A stretch of DNA of 64,000 nt, from contig NC_059075.1 in the NCBI RefSeq assembly GCF_020497125.1, forward strand, positions 106,865,222-106,929,221, read 5' to 3'. The stretch's first letter is position 1, and each line of letters begins with the position of its first letter. Under the pieces are notes generated by a model. It was not told the origin of the DNA. It did no database searches and worked only from the letters and a program-made list of their open reading frames with translations. Shown one piece after another: positions 23,011 to 33,324 of this stretch. A program made the position numbers and the translations under genes. Source of the DNA: Mauremys mutica. Its lineage: Eukaryota; Chordata; Testudines; Geoemydidae.

Positions 23011-23907
23011 GGTTTTGTCTGTGCATGTTCTGTAAATGATCTTGATTTAACCCTCCTGTGATAGATACTGGATCAGTTCATACAGTATGTTGGCCACTTC
23101 TCAGAGAAAAAAAATGTGCATAAACTGTATAGGTCCCTTGCTGCTAAGCCCAGCAATGAAGCTGATTATGTGTCTTGCTATGTTATTCTAATTTTTAAGC
23201 CAACCCCCCAGATTTTATTCTTCCTTAGGAACGTACCAGAAGGTCAATATTTCAAGAAGAAACAAACTGAAAGAAGCAATTGGAACATATACTGTAGTAA
23301 GCTCTGGGTACAAAGCTGTGGAGCCACAGACTTTTGTAGCATTTTGCTACTTATAATGGCACACACCAAACAAATACCCAGGATTTATTTATGTAATGAG
23401 AGCACCAGGGTTTTTTCCAGGGTTCTGTTAGGCTGTATTATCAGACCTGTTAGATTGGGAATTAATTGGATGCACAAGCTGTATTATGCCTCTATTTTAG
23501 TGCAACAGTATTTGAGGGCTGAATGGCTCATGAAATTGGTAATGGGTGGGTGAAACTTTTCATTTCTAAGGTGCTTGTTTCAATCTAGCCCAGGTAAGTA
23601 CATCTAAAAATTATCCTCATCTGATGGCTGTTCAATGGCTTATCTATGTAATGAGTTTGGTAGTCTAAGTCCAGTAACCAGTGGACAGGTGCCAACATCA
23701 CAATTTGCACTAATTAGAACCTTAGACATGGAGTGTGAACTATCCTCTTAGCCTTAGAGTTGGTCCCTCCAACTTTGGGTTGAGGAACATTGGTAGGATA
23801 GAGAGGGGAAGCTTGAATTAACAGAATAACGTTAATTCTCCCCTGCCATTCATGACCACACTGACCAGTTGTTTCCATGGACCAGTAATATATGGAAAGT
23901 AGATAGG
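23011..23907. other. unassigned non-coding DNA
   Basis: The longest frame, 145 codons at 23116-23553, has no recognised domain and unremarkable composition; no splice context supports it. Most likely chance. Confidence 0.35.
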
Positions 23908-24110
23908 CCAAGACCTTTTAAAAAAGTGACTAGTTATTTCTGATGCCTTCAGTTTTGAATACCTAACTTGAGACACTTTAAGGAGGCCTGATTTTCAGAA
24001 GGTGCTGAGCACCCACCTTGGAAAAATCAAGCCCCTTTAAAGTATCTCAAGTTGAAAACCCCAAAATGGAGGCACCCAAAATCACTAGCCATTTTTCAAA
24101 ATATTGACCA
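23908..24110. repeat. fold-back MITE, related to 4515-4676
   Basis: AAAAAAGTGACTAGTTATTT at the left against AAAATCACTAGCCATTTTTC at the right, with the same interior motifs ('acttgagacacttt', 'cctgattttcagaaggtgctgagcacc', 'gtatctcaagttg'). Both copies share the same mirrored plan. Confidence 0.65.
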
Positions 24111-25910
24111 TAATGTTCTTCCTTTCTTTTAATGCAATTTGGCATTTGCAAACGAGCAAAACAGCCCACTCAAAAGACCAGCCATCTGCCTGCCGTGAGT
24201 GCTTCACAAACTACAAGTGGTCCATAGACCACAGTTTGGGCTTCAGAGCCATATTCCCTTAATAGTGGACTGTGGGTACTAAGAAATCCCTTTTCTGGAT
24301 GCATGACTCCCCCTCTCTCCTTCTCACAAGGACACTTCATCTTAGAGTCAACAAAAGAAAAAAAAAGAAAAATAGATACTGTATATTTTGAGGAGTAATC
24401 GTAACTGCACATAGATTATTTTTCTTAAAAAAATATATTCAGAGGCCCAGAGAAAGGAGACAGTTATTTTTATATGTAAAAAGAAACCTTAAAAAAGGTT
24501 TTAACATTTTGCTGGCAGACCTAATGTGAGCTAAGTTAGAGTTCAAAACTATGTATGTTAATCTTAGGTGGGCATATGAAAGCTTGCACAACACTAGATA
24601 TCCTTTCAATATGCCTCAGGTAGTTGCCAACATTTTTATATAAACATTAGATATTAAATAGTGTAAAAGAACAGTCAAGCATTTCAAAATATACCAAATG
24701 TTTCCTGAAGTACTGTTCCTCATACAGAGAAAAATAGCTACCTCATCATCAAGGAACCTGATACAGTTCTGACAATGTATGTCTCAGTACCTGGGGAGTT
24801 TCAGAGCGTTGGGGAATGTTAAGAGCACACTCATACAACAAAACAAAACCCTACCTCCTGCTTCCATTTGCTTCAGCGCTTCTAAATCAAATACAATTTT
24901 TCATTTGCATTTATTTTCTTTACTAATATATAAACAAACAAATATGGAACATTTTCTCGTGGGTGCACATAATAGATATTCCTTTGGGGCCTTTCATATT
25001 TAGGGAAAGATTGCACCTGGCCTCTGCAAGCCTTCGCCACAAGCACAGGAGGCGGGACTAATAGTAATCCCACATTTAGAGAGTACAAAAAATGTGAAGA
25101 TTATAGTTGTCCAAAACACTAGTCTGTCCAAAGGAGCTGGTATGAGAGTATTGGCCTGGCCCCCTCTACACTGGTCAACAGAATTTAGCTGGACAGTAAG
25201 TGGATAGTAAACCCACCCCAATGACCTTCCCACATGCAACCCAGAGCGTTCGGGGACACTGTGCTAATGTAAGACACAATGCTAATGGAGCAACTCTTTG
25301 GACAGTGCGTCTCCATATTTCCCAAACATGGTTCCTTGACTAAAAAGGCTCAAAAGACCCCATAACCATCCCGAATTTTGCGTTTACTGGAACAAGTCAT
25401 ACAACATCTCCAAATTAACAGATGTGGCCAGCATGGTGTTAGTTTTACAGATGATAAATCGCTGATCCCAAAACTAACTTCTGTTTTTTTGTGGTGATTT
25501 CCAGTTCTGAAAGCCTGTCTATGGCCTCTTGACAAGTTCTTCGGATGCAGGAGTGATGGTGAAAGCTTTAAAATCTTTTCAGATTTTTTTTACATTGATT
25601 TTATTCATGAAGTGTTGTTCATTTCTCCTCATATGCTTTGTATTTAATTTCATTACTATGGACACTCTTCAGTAAACAGATTATACAGTCATGGCTTGGT
25701 ACAAGAGGATCCAGAATTTGTTGCGATTCAAAGACTAGAAAAAAGTCTAAGGGAGCTAATTTCTAACACTTGAAATCTTCTTGAAATGGCATTTGTTTGT
25801 TGAGGTTTATTTAACACACGATTCAGAGAAATGTTCACATATTTCACCAAGCAAGATGTCCTACATATTTATACTTTTAGTGAATATACCACTGTGTAGA
25901 CTGGGACTTA
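24111..25910. other. unassigned non-coding DNA
   Basis: No confident repeat or gene. Frames at 24170-24412, 24779-25088 and 25000-25239 overlap or oppose each other and show no domains. A GCGGGACTAATAGTAATCCC stretch lies near 25051. Confidence 0.35.
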
Positions 25911-26233
25911 GCCCTGGTCTACACTACGAGTTTAAGTCGAATTTAGCAGCGTTAAATTGATTTAACCCTGCACCCATCCACACGACGAAGCCAGGAAAGA
26001 GGCCAGGAAAGAATTGCTGTGTCTGCTTAACGGCAAAAGTATCATGCCTCACTAGCGATCCTGCCCGAGCCAGGTGGCTGTGTCACATGCACCCTGCGCT
26101 GCGTCAGCCCTGGGCGGGGGCATGACCACTTTGTGAGCAGGAAGGCCATAGATATAGACATTGCATTAGGTAGCTTCTGTAGCTAGAGAAAACATTCCTG
26201 TGTGTTCGGCAAAGTCTGTGGCAAAAAAAGAGA

Positions 26234-26273
26234 AGCCCCGTAGTGTCATGGTGATCACATCCACCTAACTCAC
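26234..26273 (+). pseudogene. 5' half of a tRNA-Val-like sequence
   Basis: Begins AGCCCCGTAGTGTCATGGTG and continues through 'atcacatccacctaactcac', matching the D-arm and start of the anticodon arm of the copy just downstream. It stops before the T-arm. A partial tandem duplicate. Confidence 0.7.
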
Positions 26274-26276
26274 AAA

Positions 26277-26349
26277 AGCCCCGTAGTGTAGTGGTGATCA
26301 CGTTCACCTAATATGTGACATGTCCCTGGTTTGAAACCAGATGGAAACA
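26277..26349 (+). pseudogene. tRNA-Val-derived pseudogene
   Basis: 73 bases with the layout of a tRNA-Val gene: GTAGTGTAGTGGTGATCAC (A-box/D-arm), TTCAC-CTAATAT-GTGAC (anticodon arm), CCTGG-TTTGAAA-CCAG (T-arm with a TTCGAAA-to-TTTGAAA change) and TGGAAAC at the 3' end. The loop triplet reads AAT where tRNA-Val would have AAC. The acceptor stem is broken (AGCCCCG against TGGAAAC pairs poorly). Likely a tRNA-derived relic or SINE head, not a working gene. Confidence 0.75.
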
Positions 26350-27415
26350 GTTCACTGTTCCTTTTTCTGACTCCCCTCCTACATTTTTAGTCTTAGAACA
26401 GACCACGCTGTGAAATTTTACTTTGAATTATATCAATTATAAGTTGAATAGTATGGAAGCTCTCTCTAAGTTATAGTCCCAGGGTTCCTTACCCTTTCAG
26501 CTGCTCTGATAAATTAACATTTTTGTTAAGGATGGGGGAAATTTTCATGAAGCCTTTTATAGGGACTAAATGCTATCTAGGACTCTGAAATTATCTTAAT
26601 GTGGCCCATAGAGTGCAATCCTTCGTTCTGGATTTATCATTCCACAAGTTGAACTGCTCCTTACTACTGTCCAGGCTTCATGAGCCATGGGAGCAAGGGG
26701 CAAGCAAGGGTAGGTGTGATTGCGCGGTGCTGCTGACTGAGGCAGAAGCCTCCAGCTCGCATGATATTCCAGGCAGGACTGAATCTCCATGAGACGAAAC
26801 TTAAAGAAGAGAATGACCTGGAGTCACTCCCATTCGGTGCTCTAAGAGGAGGATAGCCATGTCTGTCCAGGCACCCCTGATCGACCTCACTAATGTCTGC
26901 CAGCAGAGCGGGACTGAGCGGGACCCCGGCTGGCAGGAGCCGGCGGACGGAGCCCCAGACTGAGCTGCTCAGCCCGCTGCTGGTCTGGGGCTCCGTCCGC
27001 CGGTCCCGCTCAGCCCACTGTCTGTCTGGGGTTCCGATCATCCAGGCAGGCAGCAGGCTGAGCGTGTCCGGCGGATGGGACCCCGGAAAAAAGGCGCGAA
27101 ACGATTCTCTGCCATTGCTTTCACGGAAGGAAGGAGGGAGGGGGGCCGTACCTAAAACCACCCACAACAAAGTTTTTGCCCCATCAGGCATTGGGAGCTT
27201 AACCCAGAATTCCAATGGGCAGCGGAGACTGCGGGAACTGTGGGATAGCTACCCACAGTGCACTGCTCCCTAAGTCGATGCTAGCTGCGGTAGTGAGGAT
27301 GCACTCTGCCGACATAATGTGCTTAGTGTGGACATATGCAATAGACTGTATAAAATCGAATTCTAAAAAACCAACTTCTATAAAATCGACCTAATTTCGT
27401 AGTGTGGACATACCC

Positions 27416-28539
27416 TTGGTGAGTATTTTTGCATTAAATAATATAAGTACTTGGAAATAGCCCCTAAGTTCCCTTTTCATATAGTTAAGGGCTGGAATTT
27501 ATGAAGGGAATTATTCAAATAGGTATTAGCCTCTAGCTAATCTTTTCCCAAAGCCTAAAGAAGGCAATAGCCACACACAAGCATGAGCCAGCTGTCACGT
27601 CCACTGACCATTTCAATTTGGCTAGCAGGAAATTCATTCTCCTTTTTATAAGGACTTTTTAACTGACCAGTTTAGGGCCTGATCAAGCTTCCATTGATTT
27701 TGAAGGGAGTTGGATTGTTTTTCATTCAGAAAATGCCTCTGAACGAAAAACAAAAACAACTTGGCAGTTATCATTAGAAAGGTGGAAAAATGTACTAATA
27801 CACCTGCTTAAAATAATGTATATTCAGTAACAGGGACTCACATGCACATTACATCAGCGTATGTAATTTTTGAAGGAAGCAGCCTATAGCTCAGAACTCA
27901 CTCAGGTGCCACACAATAGTCAAATGCAAGGATACTTTAATTTGTTGTTAATTAATAGGTACCACCCCCATAAATCATGATTCATAAGTGGAGTTACAAA
28001 ATGTCCTGGGCCCATAGAAATGCACATTTTTCCTTTTCAACCCTTCTTAATGTTTGATTTTGTAAGTGTGCACATCAGATGTATTAATATCTGGTCTAGC
28101 CCTCTTCTGGATAAGTTCATTTCCTATGGAGGCACTGAGCCAAACTCTTCTTAAGGAGATAGGAATTCTATTCCCAATAGCAGTGAAATTATTATAGCGG
28201 GATTTCATTTGCATCAACCAGCACCATTAATGTGCAGTACAACAAAAAACAAAATCAGGGTAATTCTGGGTTGGATTCTGAGCTAATGTAAATCCCTGTG
28301 GCTCCACTGAGTAAATGGAGTTATGCCAATTTACACTAGCTGAGGATTTAAGCCCCTATTGTTTAGTAAGATCAATAACTTTCAAAGGAGTCATCTAGTT
28401 TCGAAGACATTACTCTGTCTTGTTAGAAAAGGGGTAAGGTGAATAAAGGTACCATAGCTTTTAACATAATTCAGTTTCAATTAATAGAAGTCACAGTGGT
28501 TTGCCTTGTGTCACTCAAAATATTACTATACTGATTTTT
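27416..28539. other. unassigned non-coding DNA
   Basis: Unique-looking apart from a diverged copy of the short palindromic repeat at about 28270-28360 ('gaccaggagtta...' class; here 'aaatggagttatgccaatttacac'). Confidence 0.35.
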
Positions 28540-29010
28540 TTCATACAAAAATGTTACACTGTTCAAGAAACAAACAAATCCTTTGTAAATGCTGGCATCG
28601 CATATCCAGAACTCATGTAACAATGGTTTACAGTTACTTCTATTTACTTTATAATTCTTACAATGAATGGATTTATACCAACAATGCCAGTAAAAAGCAG
28701 CAAGATAAATAGCGTTTTCATCATCTTTAACTTATCCAATGTCTGACAGTTATTTCAAATGAGGGTTAGTTACTTGAAAACTAGCAAGACAACATGAAAA
28801 TGTAAAGATTTATTACTTCCACAAAGTGCTTCTCAAGTCATAACGACTTGGTTTTCAGTGGGAAAAGTTCAGACGTAATCCCTGACAACTTGGAAGTTTA
28901 ATTGCTGACTTTACCAGACTCTTCAAATGTCTTTTGGTTTGTGCCAAGCAATGAAAATTATTTATGAATTATCAAGTTTCAAGAATATGTTGTCTCAGTA
29001 CAGTATGTGC
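28540..29010. promoter_or_regulatory. possible conserved AT-rich block
   Basis: Repeat-free, AT-rich, with several AT-hook/homeodomain-style cores (for example GTTTAATTGC near 28895 and TTATTTATGAATTATC near 28958). The look is that of a conserved non-coding element; no alignment is available, so this is a guess. The frame 28506-28712 has no domain. Confidence 0.2.
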
Positions 29011-29057
29011 AATGTGAAATCCTGGTATTATAACCACATGAATCAAGTTTTAACTTT

Positions 29058-29096
29058 TATAGATATATATTAATGGGATATATATATATAATTTAA
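29058..29096 (+). repeat. (TA)n-rich tract
   Basis: ATAGATATATATTAATGGGA followed by TATATATATATATAA at about 29060-29092. Confidence 0.7.
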
Positions 29097-29282
29097 ACTT
29101 AAAACTTACTGAATGACAAATATGTTTTAAAACAAAAACTGATTAAAATCTTTAAGTGGTATAAAACTTAGAAAAAAATGTAAACCAATTAGGTAAGATG
29201 GTTGTTCAGTACTTTGAGAACTAAATTTAAAATTTTATTACAAAAAAATTATGCTTAGTGACTGTTAAAGTTGCGTCAGGAC

Positions 29283-29742
29283 CAGGGGCGGCTCTAGGAA
29301 TCCCGCCGCCCCAAGCAGGACGGCGCGCCGCGGGGCGCGCTCTGGCGGTCGCCGGTCCCGCGGCTCCAGGGGACCTCTGGCAGACATGCCTGCGGAGGTT
29401 CCGCTGGTCCTGCGGCTCCGGTGGAGCATCCGCTGGCATGCCTGCGGGAGGTCCACCAGAGCCACGGGACCAGCGAACCCTCTGCAGTCATGCCTGCGGG
29501 AGGTCCACTGGTCCCGCGGCTCCGGTGGAGCATCCGCTGGCATGACTGCGGGAGGTCCACCAGAGCCGCGGTACCAGCGGACCCTCCGCAGTCATGCCTG
29601 CGGGAGGTCCACCGAAGCCGCGGAACCAGCGGACCCTCCGCAGTCATGACTGCGGAAGGTCCGCCGGAGCCGGCTGCCGCCCTGCTGGCAAAATGCCGCC
29701 CCAAGCGCGCGCTTGGCGCGCTGGGGTCTGGAGCCGGCCCTG
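29283..29742. mobile_element. GC-rich hAT MITE with internal repeats
   Basis: Flanked by a perfect 8-bp duplication GTCAGGAC (29275-29282 and 29743-29750), the hAT signature. Ends CAGGGGCGGCTCTAG and CTGGAGCCGGCCCTG are inverted. The inside, about 29380-29660, is a run of near-identical direct and inverted units built on CATGCCTGCGGGAGGTCCAC and CCACGGGACCAGCGAACC-type text. Open frames exist in all directions through it (up to 136 codons) because the repeats lack stops; they are not genes. It is a strong local GC peak in AT-rich DNA. Same family as 45434-45671 and 48042-48304. Confidence 0.9.
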
Positions 29743-29750
29743 GTCAGGAC

Positions 29751-30355
29751 ACACCCCATCCATCTAAATCCTTAAAGCAGGGAAATAAGACATTATCGGG
29801 AAAGACTTACTGATTCCTTTCCACAACATAAACACTGTTCATAACACTCAAATACTCCAAAAGGCTTTCACTTTCATCTCTAACACATCCCAAAAGCAAT
29901 ATGTATCCCAACTTAATCAAACTTTTACTCTAATGAAAAATCTTAACAATAACCTTTATATCATATAGATATACAGATCTGCTCTGACTGTCACACACCT
30001 CAGGTGTTAGGAAAGTTAAAAATAACTTTATTATATTATTTTACTTATATTACCAAGGACACTGTTAAGGTTTTGTTGTCAAATAAAATTTGGCAGTTTG
30101 AGTTTGGTGCACATATTATGCCATTGAGGTGAAATATTGCCAATACACTTTATAGGCAAACACTACAAATGTATGACTGATATTCTAGGACTCAAGTAAA
30201 TGAGGAGCAACTATGTATCCAAAGAACAGTTCCAAGTGTTTTAGCTTTCTTGCAAAAGGGTTACAAAGAAAAGTCGGAGACTCGCCAGTAAAATTTGTAA
30301 AAATGCCTATTTTTCAATACTTATTATGAACTTTACAGAATTTAAAACTGTACAA
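29751..30355. other. unassigned non-coding DNA
   Basis: AT-rich, no repeat ends or gene signals. Confidence 0.4.
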
Positions 30356-30970
30356 ATAATAGAATCATAGGACCACAGGGTTAGCAGAGACCACAAAGGT
30401 CATCTAGTCTAATCCGCTGCCAAGATGCAGCATTTGTTGTGTCTAAACCATCCAAGACAGGTGACTATCCAGCCTCCATTTGAAAACCTCCAGTGAAGGA
30501 ACTTCCATGACCTCCCTAGACAGTCTGTTCCATTGCCCTACTGCTCTTACAGGTAGGAAGTTTTTCCTGAGATTTAATCTAAATTGGCTGTGCTGTAGTT
30601 TGAACCCATTGCCTCTTGTCCTGCCCTCAGTGGCAAGAGAGAACAAATTTTCTCCATCTTTTTTGTGGCAGCCTTTCAAATATTTGAAGACCACTATCAT
30701 GTCCCCTCTTAATCTCCTCTTTTCCAAACTAAACATACCCAGTTCTTTCAGCCTTTGCTCCTATGGCTTGCATTCCTTCCCTTTGATCATCCTTGACACT
30801 CACCTCTAGATCCTTTCCAGTTTCTCTACATTCTTTCTATACATTGGTAACCAAAACTGCACACGGTACTCCAGCTGAGTCTTAACTAGTGCTGAAGAGT
30901 GGTATTATCACTTCTGGTGACTTGCATGATATACCTCTGCTAATGCAACCTAAAATTGCATTTGCAATAA
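30356..30970 (-). mobile_element. CR1 LINE 3' end with ORF2 C-terminus
   Basis: A CR1 copy on the minus strand. Its 3' tail is at 30356-30420 (plus strand AATCATAGGACCACAGGGTT). The minus-strand frame 30443-30736 encodes the ORF2 C-terminus, with RRLRGDMIVVFKYLKG and RLNLRKNFLPVRAVGQWNRL, typical of the end of the CR1 polyprotein. Further 5', 30740-30970 ('tcctatggcttgcattcc', 'actccagctgagtcttaac') is CR1 text with frame disruptions. 5'-truncated. The plus-strand frame 30480-30809 is antisense to it. Confidence 0.9.
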
Positions 30971-31461
30971 ACAAAAGTTCCATAATTAGCCAAGGATTAC
31001 AATCCACATTTCATTTTACTAAAACTCAGACACCATTCTTTCCATCGTCAAACAGAAACTCTGTAATGCAAACTCACCCATGGTATAGTTACTGCTGTAC
31101 CATAATATTAAAAAATATCCAACACAGTAAGTGAAAATAATAGTCATTACCAGAGGACCCTAAATTCATTTTCAAGGTACACCACTAACTTGAAATTTTG
31201 CAGTTTGCACATGTAGAAATGGTTTTCACTTCTATCACTGCCCCTAAATCTTGCTGAAAATTGTGTGATTTTACAACCATATTATCCTATTTTAAAAATG
31301 GTATTCTCTCCTTTTTGCTTTGTGAGACCCATGCAAGCAACTAACTAATTGACTATATTCCATGGAAACAATGAAACAAACTAGAGACAAAGTTCTGACA
31401 AATAATGCACAAGTTAAAAGGATAGACAAAATAACGTTTTACTCTGATCTTTCAGTTATAA

Positions 31462-31680
31462 CAGGAATTCTCAAACCTTTCATTGTGTGGACCACGTCCT
31501 AATAGAGAGATTGTCTTGTGAACAACCTTGGTTCCAGTTACATGATCACATTTCAATCCTGTGTCAGCAACAACAATTGCTCACATGGAAAATTAACATT
31601 AGGAAAGTAATGTGCTCTTTTACTGAAATTTAGCAGCTGCAAACAAGGAGGCCAGCCAGCCCCATGTGACTAGCCAGCTC
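31462..31680. repeat. possible hAT-type MITE end
   Basis: CAGGAATTCTCAAACCTTTC is close to the CAGGGGTTCTCAAACTT hAT end, followed by 'tgtggaccacgtcct' as in that group. No matching right end seen. Confidence 0.4.
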
Positions 31681-31739
31681 TGTAGACCATCAGTTGGTTG
31701 TATAGGACTATAGCTTTACAGACCAACAATGGTGTGCTC

Positions 31740-31847
31740 CAGCCTCAGCTCAGATGTCTATACTGCAGTTTTATAGACCCACAGCTGCAAGCTCGAGTCA
31801 GCTGCCATGGGCCAGCTGTGGATGTTTTATTGCAGTGTAGACATACC
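31740..31847. mobile_element. Harbinger-type MITE fragment
   Basis: 'gcaagctcgagtcagctgccatgggccagctgtgg' and the right end TTGCAGTGTAGACATACC followed by TTT/TTA match the family of 20687-20964. The left half is missing or too diverged. Confidence 0.65.
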
Positions 31848-31966
31848 TTTAGATGTTACTTGTAACAATAGACAGAAGTGTGATTTTTAAACTGATGTAA
31901 AAGTGCACAGAAAACAAATGTAGCAATGCGTGTATTTTCATATTGCTTTTCATCAAGTGTTCTCAT

Positions 31967-32114
31967 GTTGTAGACTCTCCACCACTGGAGATTCTTAGGA
32001 GCAGATTAGACAAACACCTGTCAGGGATGGTCTGGATAATACTTGATCCTGCCATGCATGCAGGGGACTGGACAAGATGACCTCTCAAGATCCCTTCCAG
32101 TCCCAGGATCCTAT
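31967..32114 (+). mobile_element. CR1 LINE 3' end
   Basis: The classic CR1 terminal text: 'ctccaccactggagattcttagg', 'caaacacctgtcagggatgg', 'gggactggacaagatgacctc' and CCTATGA. Only the last ~150 bases remain. Confidence 0.85.
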
Positions 32115-32394
32115 GAACCACACCGAATCTGAAATATAACCTACATACAGTATGCATATTACCTCTCTCTTTTAGGGGGAAAGTCATCCCCATTCCCTCT
32201 TTAAGTCCCACTTAAGCCCTTAAAATGCATAATAAGAAAACACTACATTCTGTGTAGGTGGGAAGCGAGAGTTCTTCCTCTTCCTGCTCATCCTGTATGA
32301 AACAAAATAAAGACAGATTTTCCAAAAATAAGTGCTTTTAAGAGCGAGGACTTCAAAATGTCCCAGGCTATGACAAAAAGGAACATACTGGGCC

Positions 32395-32640
32395 TGCTTC
32401 TCCATTGCCCTGCATCTTGTGTAGTCATTACATCAATGCAAACTGAGTGCAAAATGGGTTGAAATGCTATTGAATCAGAATAGCATTTTACTCCCACTTT
32501 TTTACTGGTGTAAATGGCTGTGCAAGGAGTAGTGCAATGGAGAATCAGTCCTACTGCACCAGTGAGAGTAACAACACAGCTGAAATCAATGGCGGTTACC
32601 CTTGGGTAAAGTTGATTTAAGTGTGATCAAAATCAGGACC
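32395..32640. repeat. old palindromic repeat
   Basis: 'actgggcctgcttctccattgccctg' and, toward the right, 'gtagtgcaatggagaatcag' are inverted; the inner 'ttactggtgtaaatgg' is typical. Diverged relative of 10104-10210. Confidence 0.45.
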
Positions 32641-33187
32641 TTCATCCTTAACTAGGAAAACTGTTTTTGAGGCAGAATGGTTTTCATTCATTTTCTAAAA
32701 CAGTGTGTTCATAATGACTTAGCATTGTACATTCCTACTGTTTTAATACAAGAAATGGCTCTGAACCAAACCCTGGAGCTCAACAGCTCCAAAAATGGGT
32801 ACAGCTCAGATAAAGAATCAAACTTTGCTGCTAGCTCTTTCCTACAATGGGCCAGATCAAACAGACAGCTCTGAAAACCCCCAAATTCTGGAAAAGTCCA
32901 GTTCTAACTTGTGTGTCTCAGGGTCATCTTTAATTTATGAAGTTTGTTTTAAAACTATATTTAACATGCTACAGAGTCTCAGACAGGACTTGATCCAAAG
33001 CCTGACTGAAGCCAATGGGAGTCTTTCTCTTGACTTAAGTGTGTTTTGGATCAGTCTCATTGAGAGGTTGGATGGATTAATCTGTCTGGGCATCAATCCC
33101 TGATCTTTCTGCTGGGCCTGACAATAATGATGGTTTGGGGTTTTTGTGGGGACTGGACCAAAACCATCAAGTTCATCTCAGATAGGC
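32641..33187. other. unassigned non-coding DNA
   Basis: No named features. 'actgaagccaatgggagtctttctcttgac' near 33006 is a fragment of an old palindromic repeat. The frame at 32795-33103 is not recognised. Confidence 0.35.
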
Positions 33188-33316
33188 CAATGGTTCTCAA
33201 ACTTTTCCATACTATCACCCTATGTTACAAGAGAAAACATTTCAGGATCCCCGTTCCATCTAGTGATAAAGATGGGGGGAAGAGAGCAGTCATGACCCCT
33301 TGTTTAGGAACCCATG
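33188..33316. mobile_element. short hAT MITE
   Basis: Left end CAATGGTTCTCAAACTTTT and right end GTTTAGGAACCCATG are inverted (imperfect). Flanks AGATAGGC (33180-33187) and ACATAGGC (33317-33324) match 7 of 8 bases, as expected for hAT. Only 129 bases, no coding capacity. The frame 33127-33354 crosses it and is not a gene. Confidence 0.75.
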
Positions 33317-33324
33317 ACATAGGC

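Larger units (their letters stand above)
25911..27415. mobile_element. 1.5 kb Harbinger-type element with nested tRNA-like insert
   Basis: Ends CCCTGGTCTACACTACGA (left) and TCGTAGTGTGGACATACCC (right) are inverted, flanked by TTA (25908-25910) and TTG (27416-27418), one base off a perfect TWA duplication. Inner text such as 'tttagcagcgttaaattgattt' and 'taaaatcgacctaatttcgt' is family-typical. The GC-rich 26860-27290 portion has long open frames on both strands (26664-27215 minus, 26893-27273 plus) that look like composition effects; no transposase motif is seen. The part at about 26104-26590 interrupts the family text. Confidence 0.75.

Noticed and set aside
23116..23553. A 145-codon frame on the plus strand
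   Set aside because: No recognisable domain, hydrophobic-rich random look, and no splice or promoter support.
26277..26349. A working tRNA-Val gene
   Set aside because: The acceptor stem does not pair, the anticodon position does not read Val, and a partial duplicate sits next to it.
26664..27273. A 183-codon minus frame and a 126-codon plus frame
   Set aside because: They oppose each other within the GC-rich part of the Harbinger-type element; no transposase or Myb-like motif is visible in either.
29227..29813. Several overlapping open frames of 70-136 codons on both strands
   Set aside because: They follow the internal repeats of the MITE at 29283-29742, in which stop codons are rare because of GC content.
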